From: Marinobacter litoralis
GTDB taxonomy: Bacteria; Pseudomonadota; Gammaproteobacteria; Pseudomonadales; Oleiphilaceae
Direction of reading: 5' to 3'
Length of the DNA: 64,000 nt
NCBI RefSeq assembly: GCF_016427555.1
Contig: NZ_JAELVS010000002.1
Span: forward strand, 434,001 to 498,000
The position numbers were made by a program, and so were the translations under genes. The notes beneath the pieces were generated by a model, which was given only the letters and a program-made list of their open reading frames with translations, searched no databases and had not been told where the DNA came from. The number at the start of each line of letters is the position of its first letter. Position 1 is the first letter of the stretch. Positions 1-13,052 of the stretch are shown one piece after another.

Positions 1-840
1 TTGGGTGGCCGGCTCGATGCTGTCAATGTTCTGGACGCCGACTTTGCGATCATTACGTCGATTGACATTGACCACATTGGTTTCCTGGGTGACAACCGGG
101 AAGTCATTGGGTTCGAAAAAGCAGGCATTCTGCGCCCGGGAATTACCGCTGTTTGCGCCGATCCCGTGCCACCGGCTTCGGTTTTGCAGCAGGCAACCGC
201 GCAGAAAGTTGATCTGAGGCTAACCGGGCGTGACTACCGGCTTGAGCCTCGCACTTATGGCTGTGACATCATTGAGTTAGTAATGGCCGAAGGGCGTGTG
301 GCGCTGCCGGCTGGACCACTGCCCATTGAAAGTGTGGCGGCGGCTACGGTCATGGCCGCACAGCTTGTTCCGGAAGCCGGGCTTGAGCGGCTGGGAGAGG
401 CTGCGCATTCCGTCAACTTGCCCGGACGGTTTGAACGGCTCAGCAACACGCCTCTGGTCATTGCCGATGTAGGGCATAACCCCCATGCAGCACGTTGGTT
501 GGCAAGCCGGCTCTATGAATTGAAGCAACAAAACCGTGGGCGTGTTGTTGCGGTCTATGCTGCGCTTGGTGATAAAGACATTGAAGGTGTGGTGTCTGCC
601 ATGGCGCCTGTCGTGGATCACTGGTGCCTCGCGGGTCTGAGTGTGCCCAGAGGGTTGTCGGTTGGGGAGCTTCAGGCGCGTGTAGGTGAGGTTGCCAGCG
701 TTGGTTCAAGCGCCACCATCGCAGAGGCTTTAGATGATGCTAAGGGAATGGCTGTCGAGCCTGCCGACTGTGTGGTGGTTTTTGGCTCATTCTTTACTGT
801 CGCAGAAGCTCGCGAGTTGCTCTTGGATGATGCGCCTTAA
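1..840 (+). CDS. folC: Folylpolyglutamate synthase / dihydrofolate synthase, C-terminal part (5' truncated by window)
   Basis: Mur-ligase-family enzyme that adds glutamate to dihydropteroate and to folates in the cytoplasm. The reading frame is open from the first base, so the N-terminal ATP-binding part lies outside the window. The visible 279 codons start in the conserved GGRLDAVN segment. They continue through DIDHIGFLGD, EKAGI and the C-terminal ligase domain with GHNPHAA near residue 159, all typical of FolC. The gene is followed 90 bp later by dedD, then cvpA, purF and metZ, the usual pseudomonad order. The family identity is clear; only the missing 5' part is unseen. Confidence 0.95.
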   Translation: MGGRLDAVNVLDADFAIITSIDIDHIGFLGDNREVIGFEKAGILRPGITAVCADPVPPASVLQQATAQKVDLRLTGRDYRLEPRTYGCDIIELVMAEGRVALPAGPLPIESVAAATVMAAQLVPEAGLERLGEAAHSVNLPGRFERLSNTPLVIADVGHNPHAARWLASRLYELKQQNRGRVVAVYAALGDKDIEGVVSAMAPVVDHWCLAGLSVPRGLSVGELQARVGEVASVGSSATIAEALDDAKGMAVEPADCVVVFGSFFTVAEARELLLDDAP

Positions 841-930
841 ACTTTGTTCATTGGCGGGATATGACTTCAGTTCTGTTTTTCACCCAGTTACTATCGAACT
901 CAAATAGGTTGGCATAGGGAGTTCTTTCAG

Positions 931-1599
931 GTGGACGGATTAAAACAGCGAATCATTGGTGCTTTGGTCTTGATCTCCCTGGCTGTCATCTTCGTGCCGA
1001 TGATCTTTGACGAGCCGCATTCTCAACGCAAGACCACATCGATCACCATCCCGGAAGAGCCGCCGTTTCCAGAAGTAGAAATGCCTGACGAGCCTTCCGG
1101 TGATTCGGTGGGGTACCAGCTCTCCTCGGACACTGGTGCGGCGGGTGCCGAAGAAACCAAGCAGAGCCCGGGATTCCGCATTGTCGAAGATGAGCGGCCA
1201 CAAAATGCGGTCGCAAGCGAGTCAGCACAACCCTCACAAATGGCTCCGGCTGAGCAGGCTAAGGTCTCAGAACCTGATGTGTCGCAAACTTCGCAGCAAG
1301 AAGACCCGGCACCCAAAGCAGTCGAAGAGGACGAGAAGGCCGAATTCTCACGCACTCTGGAAGGGGCCTGGGTTGTCCAGTTGGGCAGCTTTGGTAACGA
1401 ATCCAATGCGCGGCGACTGCGGGACAACGTGATTGAGATGGGATTTGGAGCCCATTTGCAGCAGTTTTCCAGCGGCGACAAAACCTTAACTCGTGTGTTC
1501 AGCGGCCCTTTTGTGAATCGGGCGGATGCTGACCAGGCCAAGGTCAAACTGGATAAAAAGTTCGGTTTAAAAAGTCTTGTGACCAAAGGCGGAAAATAA
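931..1599 (+). CDS. dedD: SPOR-domain cell division protein DedD
   Basis: Inner-membrane protein that binds denuded septal peptidoglycan through a C-terminal SPOR domain. The 222-residue product has a short cytoplasmic start (MDGLKQRIIGA), one membrane helix at about residues 8-25 ending in the DedD-like VPMIFDEP, and a long Pro/Glu/Ser-rich periplasmic linker. The SPOR repeat runs from about residue 145 (GAWVVQLGSFGNESNARRL) to the end. The start is GTG at 931, preceded by an ATAGGGA ribosome site. It lies between folC and cvpA, the expected setting. A weak inverted repeat (about 1627-1647) follows the stop but is too short to call a terminator. Confidence 0.9.
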   Translation: MDGLKQRIIGALVLISLAVIFVPMIFDEPHSQRKTTSITIPEEPPFPEVEMPDEPSGDSVGYQLSSDTGAAGAEETKQSPGFRIVEDERPQNAVASESAQPSQMAPAEQAKVSEPDVSQTSQQEDPAPKAVEEDEKAEFSRTLEGAWVVQLGSFGNESNARRLRDNVIEMGFGAHLQQFSSGDKTLTRVFSGPFVNRADADQAKVKLDKKFGLKSLVTKGGK

Positions 1600-1692
1600 T
1601 TCCGCCGGAACCTCAATATTCTTAAGGCGAGAGTTTGGTGCGCTCTCGTTTCCTGTTAGAATTCCTCCTTCGTTTTCTCCACCGGGTTGTTC

Positions 1693-2262
1693 ATGGAATC
1701 GCTGATCTGGATTGACTGGGTCATCATTGCCCTCATTTCTGTTTCCACGCTCATCAGTTTGAAGCGGGGGTTCGTTCGCGAAGCTCTTTCATTGGTGACC
1801 TGGATCGGTGCATTCATTATCGCCCGCACGTTCCACCCGCAAATGCAGGGGCTGCTTGAATCATCCGTCGAAACCCCCTTGGTTCGTTTGGTTGCTGCAT
1901 TCGCCATTCTGTTTTTCGGCACTTTGATTGTAGGTGCCATCGTTAACAATCTTATTGGGCATCTGGTTCGCGCGACCGGGCTTTCCGCCACCGATCGGGT
2001 TTTAGGCATGGGCTTTGGCCTGCTTCGTGGCGTAGTCGTTGTCATTGTTGCTATAGCCTTCACGCGCTATACGCCCCTTGCACAAGACACCTGGTGGCAA
2101 TCGTCTGTGATGATTGACCGTCTGGCGGTGGTTGAAGATTGGTCTCGACGCACCTTTGGTGATGAATTTGCCCGCTTCCTGGGGCCGGCAGATAGCAGTT
2201 CGGGTAACACCCAAGTACCCAGTGAACCGGAAGGCGTGGAACCCACGTCGGCCTCTCGCTAA
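1693..2262 (+). CDS. cvpA: CvpA family membrane protein
   Basis: Small polytopic inner-membrane protein of 189 residues, the CvpA family linked to colicin V production and envelope homeostasis. An upstream in-frame TTG at 1687 exists, but the ATG at 1693 gives the normal family start (MESLIWIDWVIIALIS). Visible features are four hydrophobic helices, the conserved SLKRGFVREAL segment after the first helix and DRVLGMGFGLLRG after the third. The hydrophilic tail is variable. The stop is 34 bp before purF, so the two are probably co-transcribed, as in many gammaproteobacteria. The molecular function of the family is poorly defined. Confidence 0.9.
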   Translation: MESLIWIDWVIIALISVSTLISLKRGFVREALSLVTWIGAFIIARTFHPQMQGLLESSVETPLVRLVAAFAILFFGTLIVGAIVNNLIGHLVRATGLSATDRVLGMGFGLLRGVVVVIVAIAFTRYTPLAQDTWWQSSVMIDRLAVVEDWSRRTFGDEFARFLGPADSSSGNTQVPSEPEGVEPTSASR

Positions 2263-2296
2263 CATTCAGTTCTAACTCTCGGAGAATCGTCCAGCC

Positions 2297-3838
2297 ATGT
2301 GTGGCATTGTCGGTATTGTCAGTACTTCTAACGTCAATCAGATGCTTTATGACGCATTGACCGTTCTACAGCACCGTGGCCAGGATGCGGCGGGTATTGT
2401 TACCTTCCAGGATGACCGTTTCTTTTTGCGTAAAGATAATGGTTTGGTCAGAGACGTGTTCCACACTCGCCACATGCGCCGTTTGGTAGGCAATGTCGGT
2501 ATCGGGCATGTTCGTTACCCGACCGCCGGCAGCTCCAGCTCGGCCGAAGCCCAACCGTTTTACGTGAACAGCCCATACGGTATCACGCTTGCCCATAACG
2601 GTAACCTGACCAATGCCGACGAACTGAGCAGTGATTTATTCCGCACAGATCTGCGACACATCAATACCAATTCCGATTCGGAAGTCCTGTTGAATGTGTT
2701 TGCACATGAACTGCAGAAGCTCGGAAAGCTGAACCCGACCAAGGATGAAATTTTTGCTGCGGTACGCGCCGTTCATCAACGTTGCCGGGGGGCTTACGGA
2801 GTGATTGCCATGATCACCGGTCACGGCATTGTTGGTTTCCGTGATCCTAACGGCATTCGCCCGGCCTGTTACGGTATTCGAGACGGTGAGAACGGCCAGA
2901 AAGAGTACATGATTGCATCCGAAAGCGTGGCTCTTAATGCTGCCGGCTTTACATTGGTTCGTGATATTGAACCCGGTGAAGCGGTGTACATTGAAACAGA
3001 CGGCACGCTGTATTCTGAACAATGTGCTGAATCACCGAAGCTTTACCCGTGCATTTTTGAACACGTGTATTTTGCCCGCCCTGACTCCATCATGGACGGC
3101 GTTTCTGTTTACAAAGCCCGTCTTCGCATGGGTGAAGTGTTGGCGGATAAGGTGCTGCGCGAGCGCCCGGATCACGATATTGATGTTGTGATCCCGATTC
3201 CGGACACCAGTCGCACATCTGCCATGCAGATGGCCTATCAGCTTGGCGTAAAATACCGTGAAGGTTTTATCAAGAACCGTTATATCGGCCGGACGTTCAT
3301 CATGCCAGGCCAGAAAATGCGGAAAAAGTCGGTACGCCAGAAACTCAATCCTATCGATCTGGAGTTTCGCGGCAAGAACGTAATGCTGGTAGACGACTCC
3401 ATTGTGCGCGGCACCACGTGTAAAGAAATCGTTCAAATGGCGCGGGATGCCGGTGCGCGTAACGTTTACTTTGCGTCAGCAGCTCCCCCAGTGCGTTATC
3501 CGAACGTGTACGGCATCGACATGCCCTCTGCGTCTGAATTGATCGCTCATGACCGCACGGTTGAAGAGGTCGGGGAACTGATCGGAACAGATTGGCTGGT
3601 CTATCAGGATCTGGACGACCTGATTACCTGTGTCAGCGATGTCAATGAAGATATCGATGGCTGGGAATGCTCTGTGTTCAGCGGCGATTACATCACCGGA
3701 GACATCGATAAAGAGTATCTGACGCGTCTTGAAAATCGTCGTAAAGACAGCAGCACTGCGACGACAAACGTGACGGATGTTGACTCCGATTCCGATTCGG
3801 ATAACGACAATATAGACCTCCACAATGACGAAGACTGA
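2297..3838 (+). CDS. purF: Amidophosphoribosyltransferase
   Basis: First enzyme of purine synthesis; it makes 5-phosphoribosylamine from PRPP and glutamine. The N-terminal glutamine amidotransferase domain begins MCGIVGIV, where Cys2 becomes the catalytic N-terminal nucleophile, with the HRGQDAAGI motif near residue 26. The phosphoribosyltransferase domain carries the PRPP loop [10 protein letters not shown] at about residues 366-375. At 513 residues it is close to the usual 505. The last 30 or so residues form an Asp/Ser/Asn-rich tail ([12 protein letters not shown]) that looks disordered. A GGAG site lies 12 bp upstream. It is followed by metZ, 27 bp away. Confidence 0.97.
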   Translation: MCGIVGIVSTSNVNQMLYDALTVLQHRGQDAAGIVTFQDDRFFLRKDNGLVRDVFHTRHMRRLVGNVGIGHVRYPTAGSSSSAEAQPFYVNSPYGITLAHNGNLTNADELSSDLFRTDLRHINTNSDSEVLLNVFAHELQKLGKLNPTKDEIFAAVRAVHQRCRGAYGVIAMITGHGIVGFRDPNGIRPACYGIRDGENGQKEYMIASESVALNAAGFTLVRDIEPGEAVYIETDGTLYSEQCAESPKLYPCIFEHVYFARPDSIMDGVSVYKARLRMGEVLADKVLRERPDHDIDVVIPIPDTSRTSAMQMAYQLGVKYREGFIKNRYIGRTFIMPGQKMRKKSVRQKLNPIDLEFRGKNVMLVDDSIVRGTTCKEIVQMARDAGARNVYFASAAPPVRYPNVYGIDMPSASELIAHDRTVEEVGELIGTDWLVYQDLDDLITCVSDVNEDIDGWECSVFSGDYITGDIDKEYLTRLENRRKDSSTATTNVTDVDSDSDSDNDNIDLHNDED

Positions 3839-3865
3839 GCGTCGCCGAATAGCCAGGAGAATGCC

Positions 3866-5089
3866 ATGAGCCACTCGCGTGAAGAACACCTCTGGATTCC
3901 CGAATCCGACTTGGACGGGATGTCAGTAGATACGCTGTCGGTCAGGGCAGGGCAGATTCGAACAGGACAGCTCGAACATAGCGATGCAATTTTCCCGACA
4001 TCGAGCTTCGTCTATGGAAGTGCAGCGCAGGCAGCCGCTCGATTTGGCGGGGAAGAAGCGGGAAACATCTATTCTCGTTTCACCAACCCGACGGTTCAGG
4101 CATTTGAAGGGCGCATTGCCGCAATGGAAGGCGGAGAAAAGGCCGTCGCGACGGCTTCGGGCATGGCGGCCATTCTCAGCACCTGTATGTCGTTGCTGAA
4201 AACCGGTGATCACGTGGTCTGCTCCCGCGGCGTTTTCGGAACCACGAACGTGCTGTTCCAAAAGTACATGGCGCGATTCGGCGTGGAAACCACGTTTGTC
4301 AGTCTTACCGAGGTTGATGAGTGGCAGGCGGCCATTCGTCCCGAAACCCGGATGTTGTTCATCGAGACCCCATCGAATCCTTTGTGTGAGGTGGCTGATG
4401 TAAAAGCGTTGGCTGCTCTGGCACATGGAAACGACGCGCTGCTTGTGGTTGATAACTGTTTTTGCACCCCTATTCTCCAGCGCCCGTTGGAATTAGGTGC
4501 TGATCTGGTTATCCACTCTGCAACCAAGTACCTCGATGGGCAGGGTCGTTGCGTTGGCGGTGTCGTGGTTGGGCCGGCCAAGTATCTGGATGAAGTTTAT
4601 GGCTTCATTCGTTCTGCCGGGCCCACCATGAGCCCGTTCAATGCCTGGGTTTTTCAGAAAGGTCTCGAAACCTTACCGATTCGTATGCGAGCTCACTGTG
4701 ACAATGCGTTAGAGTTGGCTAAGTGGTTGGAATCACAGCCCTCCGTAGAAAAAGTGTTTTACGCGGGGCTGGAAAGCCACCCTCAGCATGAGCTGGCTAA
4801 ACAGCAGCAAAGCGGGTTCGGTGGCATGGTGTCGTTCATGGTAAAGGGCGGCAGGGAACAGGCCTGGCGTTTCATTGATGGCACACGGATGATTTCAATC
4901 ACGGCCAATTTAGGGGATGTGAAGACCACCATCACCCACCCGGCAACGACAACGCACGGGCGTTTGGCGCCTGAAGATAAAGCAAAGGCAGGTATCACTG
5001 AAAATCTGATCCGGCTGTCAGTTGGCATTGAAGCCATTGATGACTTGAAAACCGATCTCGCAAGGGGTTTTCAGGCGCTGGAAGACTAA
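3866..5089 (+). CDS. metZ: O-succinylhomoserine sulfhydrylase
   Basis: PLP-dependent enzyme that condenses O-succinylhomoserine with sulfide to homocysteine (direct sulfhydrylation route to methionine). The 407-residue Cys/Met-metabolism fold shows [22 protein letters not shown] and the PLP lysine in [10 protein letters not shown] at about residue 221. Location directly after purF is the arrangement known for pseudomonad metZ and favours this over cystathionine gamma-synthase. The ATG has an AGGAGA ribosome site 7 bp upstream. Sulfide would come from cysI and homocysteine would feed metH, both elsewhere in this window. The paralogue choice (MetZ versus MetB/MetY) rests on context and resemblance. 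Confidence 0.9.
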   Translation: MSHSREEHLWIPESDLDGMSVDTLSVRAGQIRTGQLEHSDAIFPTSSFVYGSAAQAAARFGGEEAGNIYSRFTNPTVQAFEGRIAAMEGGEKAVATASGMAAILSTCMSLLKTGDHVVCSRGVFGTTNVLFQKYMARFGVETTFVSLTEVDEWQAAIRPETRMLFIETPSNPLCEVADVKALAALAHGNDALLVVDNCFCTPILQRPLELGADLVIHSATKYLDGQGRCVGGVVVGPAKYLDEVYGFIRSAGPTMSPFNAWVFQKGLETLPIRMRAHCDNALELAKWLESQPSVEKVFYAGLESHPQHELAKQQQSGFGGMVSFMVKGGREQAWRFIDGTRMISITANLGDVKTTITHPATTTHGRLAPEDKAKAGITENLIRLSVGIEAIDDLKTDLARGFQALED

Positions 5090-5112
5090 ACTTACATACG
5101 GTTCGAGTATTC

Positions 5113-7695
5113 ATGGCGGAATCCGCTAAAGCGAAAAAATCTGTACCCACGGAACTCACAGACAAACAAAAGCGCTTTCGCCTGTTGATGGCCCAGGGCG
5201 CCCGTGAGGGTGCTGTTCTGGGCCTCATCGTGCTGTGCATCTATCTGGCCATGGCGCTTTTTACCTTCAGTCACACGGATCCCGGCTGGGCCAGTATTGG
5301 CCATGAAACCAATGTAGAAAACTACGCGGGCCGCACCGGGGCCTGGTTGGCCAGTCTGTTAATGGACTTTTTCGGACATGTGTCCTGGCTTTTCCCGGTC
5401 ATGGTGGCAGGCTATGCCTTCATGCTCATTCGGCTTCGCCATCAGCCCCTGGATTTGCATTGGCCGCTGTTCATGGTCCGATTCGGTGGCTTCATTCTGA
5501 TTCTCCTATCCGCAACGAGTTTGCTGTCGTTGTATTCCTTGTTCGGTCTGGGCATGTCTTCCGGTGGCGTGCTGGGCAAGGCGGTGTCTGAGTCGATGGT
5601 TCGATTTTTCAACCTGCCAGCAACGACACTGTTGTTGATTGCGATTTTCCTGTTTGCGCTCACCGTTACGATTGGCCTGTCGTGGTTCCGTTTGATGGAT
5701 CGGGTGGGTGGCTTGACCCTCAAGGCGGCGTTGGCCGTTACAGCGTTCTTCAAAAAGCAGACCTCGAAAGCGGCACGATCTGAATCGCCTTTAACCAAGG
5801 ACGAACCAGAACCGCCCGTGGTTCGTAGTGCGCCTCGGGCAACCGCCTCTGATGCCAAGCCGGCTTCCGCAGTGAAGACGCCCTGGTGGCGCCGTCTATT
5901 TGCCAAGAAAGACAGAACGCCGAAAGGGAATCCGGAGCCAAAGCCGCAGAACTTGCGTAAAGAACCGGCTCTGGAAGGGAGAACGACAGCTGACCCGGAA
6001 CCGGCGGAAGTTGAAAGCTTCAGTTCGCGCGACGTTGAACCCGTAGTACCGAAACCGACCGCGAAAAAAGCAGAAAAACCTTTGAGCCGGGCGCTGAAGA
6101 TCGCGCCTTTCAAGAAAGAGGATCAAGGCGCTTCTGACACGAAAAAGAGCAGCAATAAGCAGGGCTCTTTGCTTGAAGACATCGAGAGCCCGATTCCGCC
6201 GATTACACTGCTAGATCCGCCCGAAGAGCACAAAGAAAGCGGCTATTCCGAAGAATCCCTCGAGCACATGTCCCGGTTGCTGGAAGAAAAGCTGGCGGAT
6301 TTCGGTGTCTCGGTGGAAGTGGTTGAAGTCAACCCTGGTCCCGTTATTACCCGTTTCGAAATTAAGCCGGCGGCAGGGGTGAAGGTCAGCAAAATATCAA
6401 ATCTGGCCAAAGACCTTGCTCGCTCGTTGGCGGTACTCAGTGTTCGGGTTGTCGAGGTGATACCCGGAAAGTCGGTGGTTGGTATCGAAATCCCGAATGA
6501 AACCCGAGAGATCGTTCGGCTGAGTGAGGTGTTGGGAGCTCGAGTATTTACCGAATCGTCATCGCCGATCACGCTGGCCTTGGGTAACGACATCGGCGGT
6601 AACCCGATGGTGGCCAATCTGGCGAAGATGCCGCATCTGCTGGTTGCGGGTACCACCGGTTCCGGTAAATCCGTGGGCGTTAACGCGATGCTGTTGAGCA
6701 TGTTGCTGAAGGCCGGGCCGGACGATGTGCGCTTCATTATGGTGGATCCGAAGATGCTTGAACTGAGCATCTACGATGGTATTCCGCATTTGTTGGCACC
6801 CGTGGTCACCGACATGAAAGAAGCTGCCAATGCACTGCGTTGGTGTGTCGCTGAAATGGAACGCCGGTATCGCCTGATGGCGAGCTTGGGCGTGCGTAAT
6901 CTGGCCGGCTATAACAAAAAGGTGAAAGATGCCCGGGCGGAAGGTGAACCTCTGCTGGACCCGCTCTGGAAACCGGATGATCATCTTGCGAACGATGAGC
7001 AGGAGCGCCCGGAGCTGGAAACCTTGCCGTTCATTGTTGTCGTAATCGATGAATTTGCCGACATGATGATGATCGTCGGCAAGAAAGTGGAAGAGCTTAT
7101 TGCCCGAATTGCCCAGAAAGCCCGTGCTGCGGGTATCCACTTGATCCTCGCTACTCAGAGGCCTTCGGTTGACGTGATCACCGGCTTGATCAAAGCCAAC
7201 ATTCCGACCCGGATCTCGTTTCAGGTTTCCTCCAAAATTGATTCCAGAACGGTGCTGGATCAGGGCGGGGCAGAACAGCTCCTGGGGCACGGGGATATGT
7301 TGTATCTGCCGCCGGGGTCGGGTTTGCCTGTTCGTGTGCACGGTGCCTTTGTGGACGATGATGAAGTGCATCGGGTGGTCAGTGCGTGGAAGGCTCGGGG
7401 CGAGCCGGAATACGTTGATGACGTGCTCAGTGGTGCCGAAGGAGAGCATTTGCCCGGAGTGCCTACCCTGACGGAAGGCGGTGGTGGCGACGAAGGCGAC
7501 GCGCTGTTCGATGAAGCCGTCGCGTTCGTCACCGAAAATCGACGAGTGTCGATATCCTCGGTTCAACGAAAATTCAAGATTGGCTACAACCGCGCCGCCA
7601 ACCTGGTGGATGCAATGGAAGCAGCGGGTGTTGTCAGTGCGGCGGGTCATAATGGCGCCAGAGAAGTTCTGGCACCGCCGCCCCCAAGAGACTAG
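5113..7695 (+). CDS. ftsK: DNA translocase FtsK
   Basis: Septal DNA pump that clears chromosomes from the division plane and activates XerCD at dif. The 860-residue product has N-terminal membrane helices (within about residues 30-200), a charged Pro/Lys/Glu-rich linker (about 215-360) and a RecA-like motor. The Walker A motif GTTGSGKS is at residues 513-520 and the Walker B region is [13 protein letters not shown] winged-helix gamma domain occupies about the last 65 residues ([21 protein letters not shown]). The linker is much shorter than in E. coli FtsK (1329 residues), as in pseudomonads. It is followed 10 bp later by lolA, as in many gammaproteobacteria. Confidence 0.96.
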   Translation: MAESAKAKKSVPTELTDKQKRFRLLMAQGAREGAVLGLIVLCIYLAMALFTFSHTDPGWASIGHETNVENYAGRTGAWLASLLMDFFGHVSWLFPVMVAGYAFMLIRLRHQPLDLHWPLFMVRFGGFILILLSATSLLSLYSLFGLGMSSGGVLGKAVSESMVRFFNLPATTLLLIAIFLFALTVTIGLSWFRLMDRVGGLTLKAALAVTAFFKKQTSKAARSESPLTKDEPEPPVVRSAPRATASDAKPASAVKTPWWRRLFAKKDRTPKGNPEPKPQNLRKEPALEGRTTADPEPAEVESFSSRDVEPVVPKPTAKKAEKPLSRALKIAPFKKEDQGASDTKKSSNKQGSLLEDIESPIPPITLLDPPEEHKESGYSEESLEHMSRLLEEKLADFGVSVEVVEVNPGPVITRFEIKPAAGVKVSKISNLAKDLARSLAVLSVRVVEVIPGKSVVGIEIPNETREIVRLSEVLGARVFTESSSPITLALGNDIGGNPMVANLAKMPHLLVAGTTGSGKSVGVNAMLLSMLLKAGPDDVRFIMVDPKMLELSIYDGIPHLLAPVVTDMKEAANALRWCVAEMERRYRLMASLGVRNLAGYNKKVKDARAEGEPLLDPLWKPDDHLANDEQERPELETLPFIVVVIDEFADMMMIVGKKVEELIARIAQKARAAGIHLILATQRPSVDVITGLIKANIPTRISFQVSSKIDSRTVLDQGGAEQLLGHGDMLYLPPGSGLPVRVHGAFVDDDEVHRVVSAWKARGEPEYVDDVLSGAEGEHLPGVPTLTEGGGGDEGDALFDEAVAFVTENRRVSISSVQRKFKIGYNRAANLVDAMEAAGVVSAAGHNGAREVLAPPPPRD

Positions 7696-7705
7696 GAGCG
7701 TTAGT

Positions 7706-8353
7706 ATGAATCGATTTTTGAATTCTTTGATCATGAGCCTGCTGCTTGTTTTTACAGCGGGGTTTAGCCATGCCGAAGAGGCTTCCTCCGGCGCTGCCGA
7801 AGAGCTTTCATCAATCCTGCGAAGTTATGAAACCTATCAGGCTGATTTTATTCAGATTGTGGTAGGTGAAAACGGCGGGCGGGTACAAGAAACTCGCGGT
7901 TCTCTCAAGGCCAAGAGGCCTGGATTGTTCTACTGGGAAACGGCTGCTCCCTTGTCGCAATTCATTGTAAGTGATGGCGAAACCGTTGAAGTGTACGACC
8001 CGGATCTCGAGCAGGTGACGATCCACAAGCTGGACGATCGCGTCCAAAGCACGCCCGCGCTGTTGCTCAGCGGTGAGGTCGATAATCTGGACGAAACCTA
8101 CGAGGTCAGCCAGCGCAGAATCGGCGAATTGACGCAAGAATTTACGCTGATCCCCAAAGGGGCTGACTCTTTGTTCGTTTCACTGCGTCTGAGCTTTTTC
8201 GACGGTGAATTGCAAGAAATGAGAATGGAAGATTCGCTGGCTCAAATCAGCATTCTTAGCTTTGATTCCATTAAACTGAACAAGGATGTAGATCAAAAAG
8301 CCTTCACGCTGGAGTATCCCGAGGAGGTTGACGTTATTCGGGACGGTGCTTGA
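7706..8353 (+). CDS. lolA: Outer-membrane lipoprotein carrier protein LolA
   Basis: Periplasmic chaperone that carries lipoproteins from LolCDE to LolB. The chosen ATG at 7706 has a TAGGAGCG ribosome site overlapping the ftsK stop and yields a signal peptide cleaved after Ala23 (FSHA-EEA). A longer in-frame extension back into ftsK is rejected because it lacks a signal sequence. The mature part shows LolA features: the YQADFIQ start, [15 protein letters not shown] and [17 protein letters not shown]. The total of 215 residues is normal. The stop overlaps the rarA start by one base (TGATG), so translation is likely coupled. Confidence 0.93.
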   Translation: MNRFLNSLIMSLLLVFTAGFSHAEEASSGAAEELSSILRSYETYQADFIQIVVGENGGRVQETRGSLKAKRPGLFYWETAAPLSQFIVSDGETVEVYDPDLEQVTIHKLDDRVQSTPALLLSGEVDNLDETYEVSQRRIGELTQEFTLIPKGADSLFVSLRLSFFDGELQEMRMEDSLAQISILSFDSIKLNKDVDQKAFTLEYPEEVDVIRDGA

Positions 8354-9687
8354 TGCAGGACAACCTGTTTCAGCAAGAGGTTGGGTTTCAGCCGCTTGCA
8401 GCCAAAATGCGCCCTAAAACCCTGGCCGACTACGTAGGGCAAGCCCATCTGGTGGGAGAAGGGAAACCGCTCCGACGGGCTGTTGAACAGGGCCAGTTGC
8501 ACTCCATGATTTTATGGGGGCCGCCCGGGGTTGGAAAAACCACATTCGCGCAATTACTCGCCAATGTCGGTGAGTTGACGTTTGAAACCTTGTCGGCGGT
8601 GCTTAGCGGTGTCAAAGAGATCCGCGAAGTCGTGGATCGTGCTAAACACCGAAAGCAGGCCCAGGGCCGCGACACCTTGCTTTTCGTTGATGAGGTTCAC
8701 CGGTTTAATAAAAGCCAGCAGGATGCTTTTCTGCCTCATATCGAAGATGGGACGTTCATCTTTGTCGGAGCAACTACCGAAAATCCTTCCTTTGAACTCA
8801 ACAGCGCTCTGTTGTCCCGCACCCGGGTGTATGTCCTCAAAAACCTCGAAGCTGATGACATTTTGACTCTGCTAAACCGAGCACTTTCCAGTGAGGACGG
8901 TTTTGCGGGTTCGCTGAAGGTTGATCCTTCAGTACTGGATACCATGGCTTCCGCGTCAGGCGGGGACGCGCGTCGGGCATTGAATATTCTCGAAGTTGCT
9001 GCGGATTTGGCAGAACCAGACGAACAAGGAAACAATCGGGTACTGCCGTCAACACTGGAACAAGTCCTGCAAACCAGCCTGCGCCGGTTTGATAAGGGCG
9101 GTGATGTTTTCTACGACCAGATTTCGGCCTTGCATAAGTCGATCAGGGGGTCCAGCTCAGACGGTGCACTTTACTGGCTATGCAGAATGCTCGATGGTGG
9201 CTGTGATCCACTCTACGTTGCACGAAGGCTTGTCAGGATTGCCAGTGAAGACATAGGCAATGCAGATCCGAGAGCGCTGCAATTGGCCATGCAGGCGTGG
9301 GATGCGCAGGAGCGCTTAGGCTCTCCGGAAGGGGAGTTGGCTCTTGCGCAGGCAGCGACCTATTTGGCCATGGCGCCCAAAAGTAACGCAGTCTACGCCG
9401 CGTTCAATCGATGCATGGCTGATATCAAGAGCGATCCCGACTATGAAGTGCCAGTGCATTTGCGTAACGCACCCACTAAATTGCTTAAGAGCATGGGGCA
9501 CGGCGAAGAGTATCGTTACGCGCACGACGAGCCCGATGCCTATGCGGCAGGTGAAAACTATCTGCCAGAAGCCATACATCAGCGCCGTTACTACGAGCCG
9601 GTGATGCGGGGCCTGGAAATCAAACTCGCCGAAAAGCGTCAACGTCTGGACACACTCGACCAACAAAGCACTCTAAAGCGCTATTGA
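8353..9687 (+). CDS. rarA: Replication-associated recombination protein A (AAA+ ATPase)
   Basis: Clamp-loader-like AAA+ ATPase of the RarA/MgsA/WRNIP1 family that acts at stalled forks. The 444 residues include Walker A GPPGVGKT at 56-63, Walker [12 protein letters not shown], sensor 1 [10 protein letters not shown], the arginine-finger region LLSRTRVY, and the C-terminal tetramerisation part with [14 protein letters not shown] residues ([15 protein letters not shown]). The ATG at 8353 is preferred to the TTG three bases earlier because it overlaps the lolA stop in the classic TGATG arrangement. The lolA-rarA-serS order is standard. Confidence 0.95.
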   Translation: MQDNLFQQEVGFQPLAAKMRPKTLADYVGQAHLVGEGKPLRRAVEQGQLHSMILWGPPGVGKTTFAQLLANVGELTFETLSAVLSGVKEIREVVDRAKHRKQAQGRDTLLFVDEVHRFNKSQQDAFLPHIEDGTFIFVGATTENPSFELNSALLSRTRVYVLKNLEADDILTLLNRALSSEDGFAGSLKVDPSVLDTMASASGGDARRALNILEVAADLAEPDEQGNNRVLPSTLEQVLQTSLRRFDKGGDVFYDQISALHKSIRGSSSDGALYWLCRMLDGGCDPLYVARRLVRIASEDIGNADPRALQLAMQAWDAQERLGSPEGELALAQAATYLAMAPKSNAVYAAFNRCMADIKSDPDYEVPVHLRNAPTKLLKSMGHGEEYRYAHDEPDAYAAGENYLPEAIHQRRYYEPVMRGLEIKLAEKRQRLDTLDQQSTLKRY

Positions 9688-9725
9688 TTGGTTCGGCCGG
9701 TCTGCTTTGTGGCTCAGGTCAATGC

Positions 9726-9753
9726 TGGCCAGCAAACTCATGGCGGGTATAAT
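9726..9753 (+). promoter_or_regulatory. Candidate sigma-70 promoter for serS
   Basis: A perfect TATAAT at 9748-9753 lies 46 bp before the serS ATG, with TGGCCA (4 of 6 matches to TTGACA) at 9726-9731 and a 16-bp spacer. The 111-bp gap after rarA is the only sizeable one in the lolA-rarA-serS-SUMT run. This suggests serS has its own promoter. Inference from sequence alone. Confidence 0.5.
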
Positions 9754-9786
9754 GTTCGCCTATTCACCCATTCGTTAACTGGATAA

Positions 9787-11918
<2,132 letters not shown>

Positions 11919-11936
11919 GCACTTGATTGATCAAAC

Positions 11937-11975
11937 AAAAAGGCCCGGAGCTGTTCAGGTTCCGGGCCTTTTTTT
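11937..11975. terminator. Bidirectional intrinsic terminator
   Basis: Arms AAAAAGGCCCGGA (11937-11949) and TCCGGGCCTTTTT (11961-11973) pair perfectly across an 11-nt loop, with a T run following on either strand. It lies between the convergent SUMT and DAHP synthase genes and can serve both. Confidence 0.9.
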
Positions 11976-11978
11976 GTT

Positions 11979-13052
11979 TTACTCGCCGCGCTTTGGAAGC
12001 ACATCCTTCAGCTTGTCGCGCATTTCACGAATCGCGCTTTCTGTGGTTTCCCAGTCAATACACGCATCAGTAATGGACACGCCGTACTTCAGATCGTCGA
12101 GATTGTCAGGGATCGACTGGTTACCCCAGTTGATGTTGCTTTCCACCATCAAGCTCTGAATCGACTCATTACCTTCAATGATCTGGCGGGTGACATCCTG
12201 CATGACCAGCGGTTGGATGCCAGGATCTTTGTTGGAATTGGCGTGGCTGCAATCCACCATGATGGATTTGCGCAGGCCGGCTTTTTCCAGGGCACGCTCG
12301 CACAAAGCGACATTGACTGAATCGTAGTTCGGCTTACCGCCGCCGCCGCGCAGAACAACGTGGCCGTAGTTGTTGCCCTTGGTCCGGATAATGGCGCCGC
12401 GACCCTGCTGGTCAATTCCCAAAAAGCTGTGAGGGTGTGAAACCGAGTTCATCGCATTCACTGCAACGTCCAGATTACCGTCTGTGCCGTTTTTGAAACC
12501 GATAGCCATCGACAGACCGCTGCTCATCTCACGGTGGGTCTGGGATTCAGTTGTTCGTGCGCCGATCGCTGACCAGGCAATGGTGTCTTGCAGGTACTGG
12601 GGTGAGATCGGATCAAGTGCTTCGGTAGCAGCCGGCAAGCCCATTTCATTGATGTCCAGCAGCAAGCGGCGGCCAATGTGCAGGCCTTGCTCAATATCGA
12701 ACGTATCGTTCAGATGTGGATCGTTGATCAGGCCCTTCCAGCCCACGGTAGTCCGGGGCTTTTCGAAGTAAACGCGCATCACGATCAGCAGAGTGTCGCT
12801 GACCTCATCGGCGAGCTTCTTCAGCCGGGTGGCATAATCTCGTGCTGCTTCGGGATCATGGATGGAGCAGGGGCCAACAACGATAAACAGCCGCTTATCC
12901 TTGCCGTCCATGATGTCGTAAATAGCCTGACGGCCTGACGCGACAGTATTTGCTGCCTTGTCTGACAGTGGCAGTTCGTCTTTTAAGGCTTCAGGAGTGA
13001 TCAGTTGTTCCTGGCTGGCCACGTTCAGGTTTTCCAGTTTCTTGCCCGACAT
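11979..13052 (-). CDS. aroF: 3-deoxy-7-phosphoheptulonate synthase (DAHP synthase), AroF-like
   Basis: First shikimate-pathway enzyme, joining PEP and erythrose 4-phosphate. The 357 residues match class I DAHP synthases: GPCSIHDPEAA, MRVYFEKPRTTVGWKGLINDP split over the active site, GARTTESQTHREM, GFKNGTDG and DCSHANSNKD. Wording such as ATEALDPISPQYL and SATESQTHREMSSGLSM-like residues is closer to E. coli AroF (Tyr-inhibited) than AroG or AroH; allosteric specificity is inferred only. It stands alone, divergent from the DUF1631 gene, with a shared terminator at its 3' end. Confidence 0.93.
   Translation of the reverse strand: MSGKKLENLNVASQEQLITPEALKDELPLSDKAANTVASGRQAIYDIMDGKDKRLFIVVGPCSIHDPEAARDYATRLKKLADEVSDTLLIVMRVYFEKPRTTVGWKGLINDPHLNDTFDIEQGLHIGRRLLLDINEMGLPAATEALDPISPQYLQDTIAWSAIGARTTESQTHREMSSGLSMAIGFKNGTDGNLDVAVNAMNSVSHPHSFLGIDQQGRGAIIRTKGNNYGHVVLRGGGGKPNYDSVNVALCERALEKAGLRKSIMVDCSHANSNKDPGIQPLVMQDVTRQIIEGNESIQSLMVESNINWGNQSIPDNLDDLKYGVSITDACIDWETTESAIREMRDKLKDVLPKRGE

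Noticed and set aside
1627..1647. Hairpin CGAGAG/CTCTCG after dedD as a terminator
   Set aside because: The stem has only six pairs and the T tract is short; transcription probably continues into cvpA.
7481..7705. Upstream in-frame extension of lolA
   Set aside because: It lies inside ftsK and would bury the signal peptide; the ATG at 7706 has the ribosome site.
6559..7734. 391-codon open frame on the minus strand inside ftsK
   Set aside because: It is antisense to the conserved motor domain of FtsK, has His/Arg-rich composition typical of shadow frames and no ribosome site.
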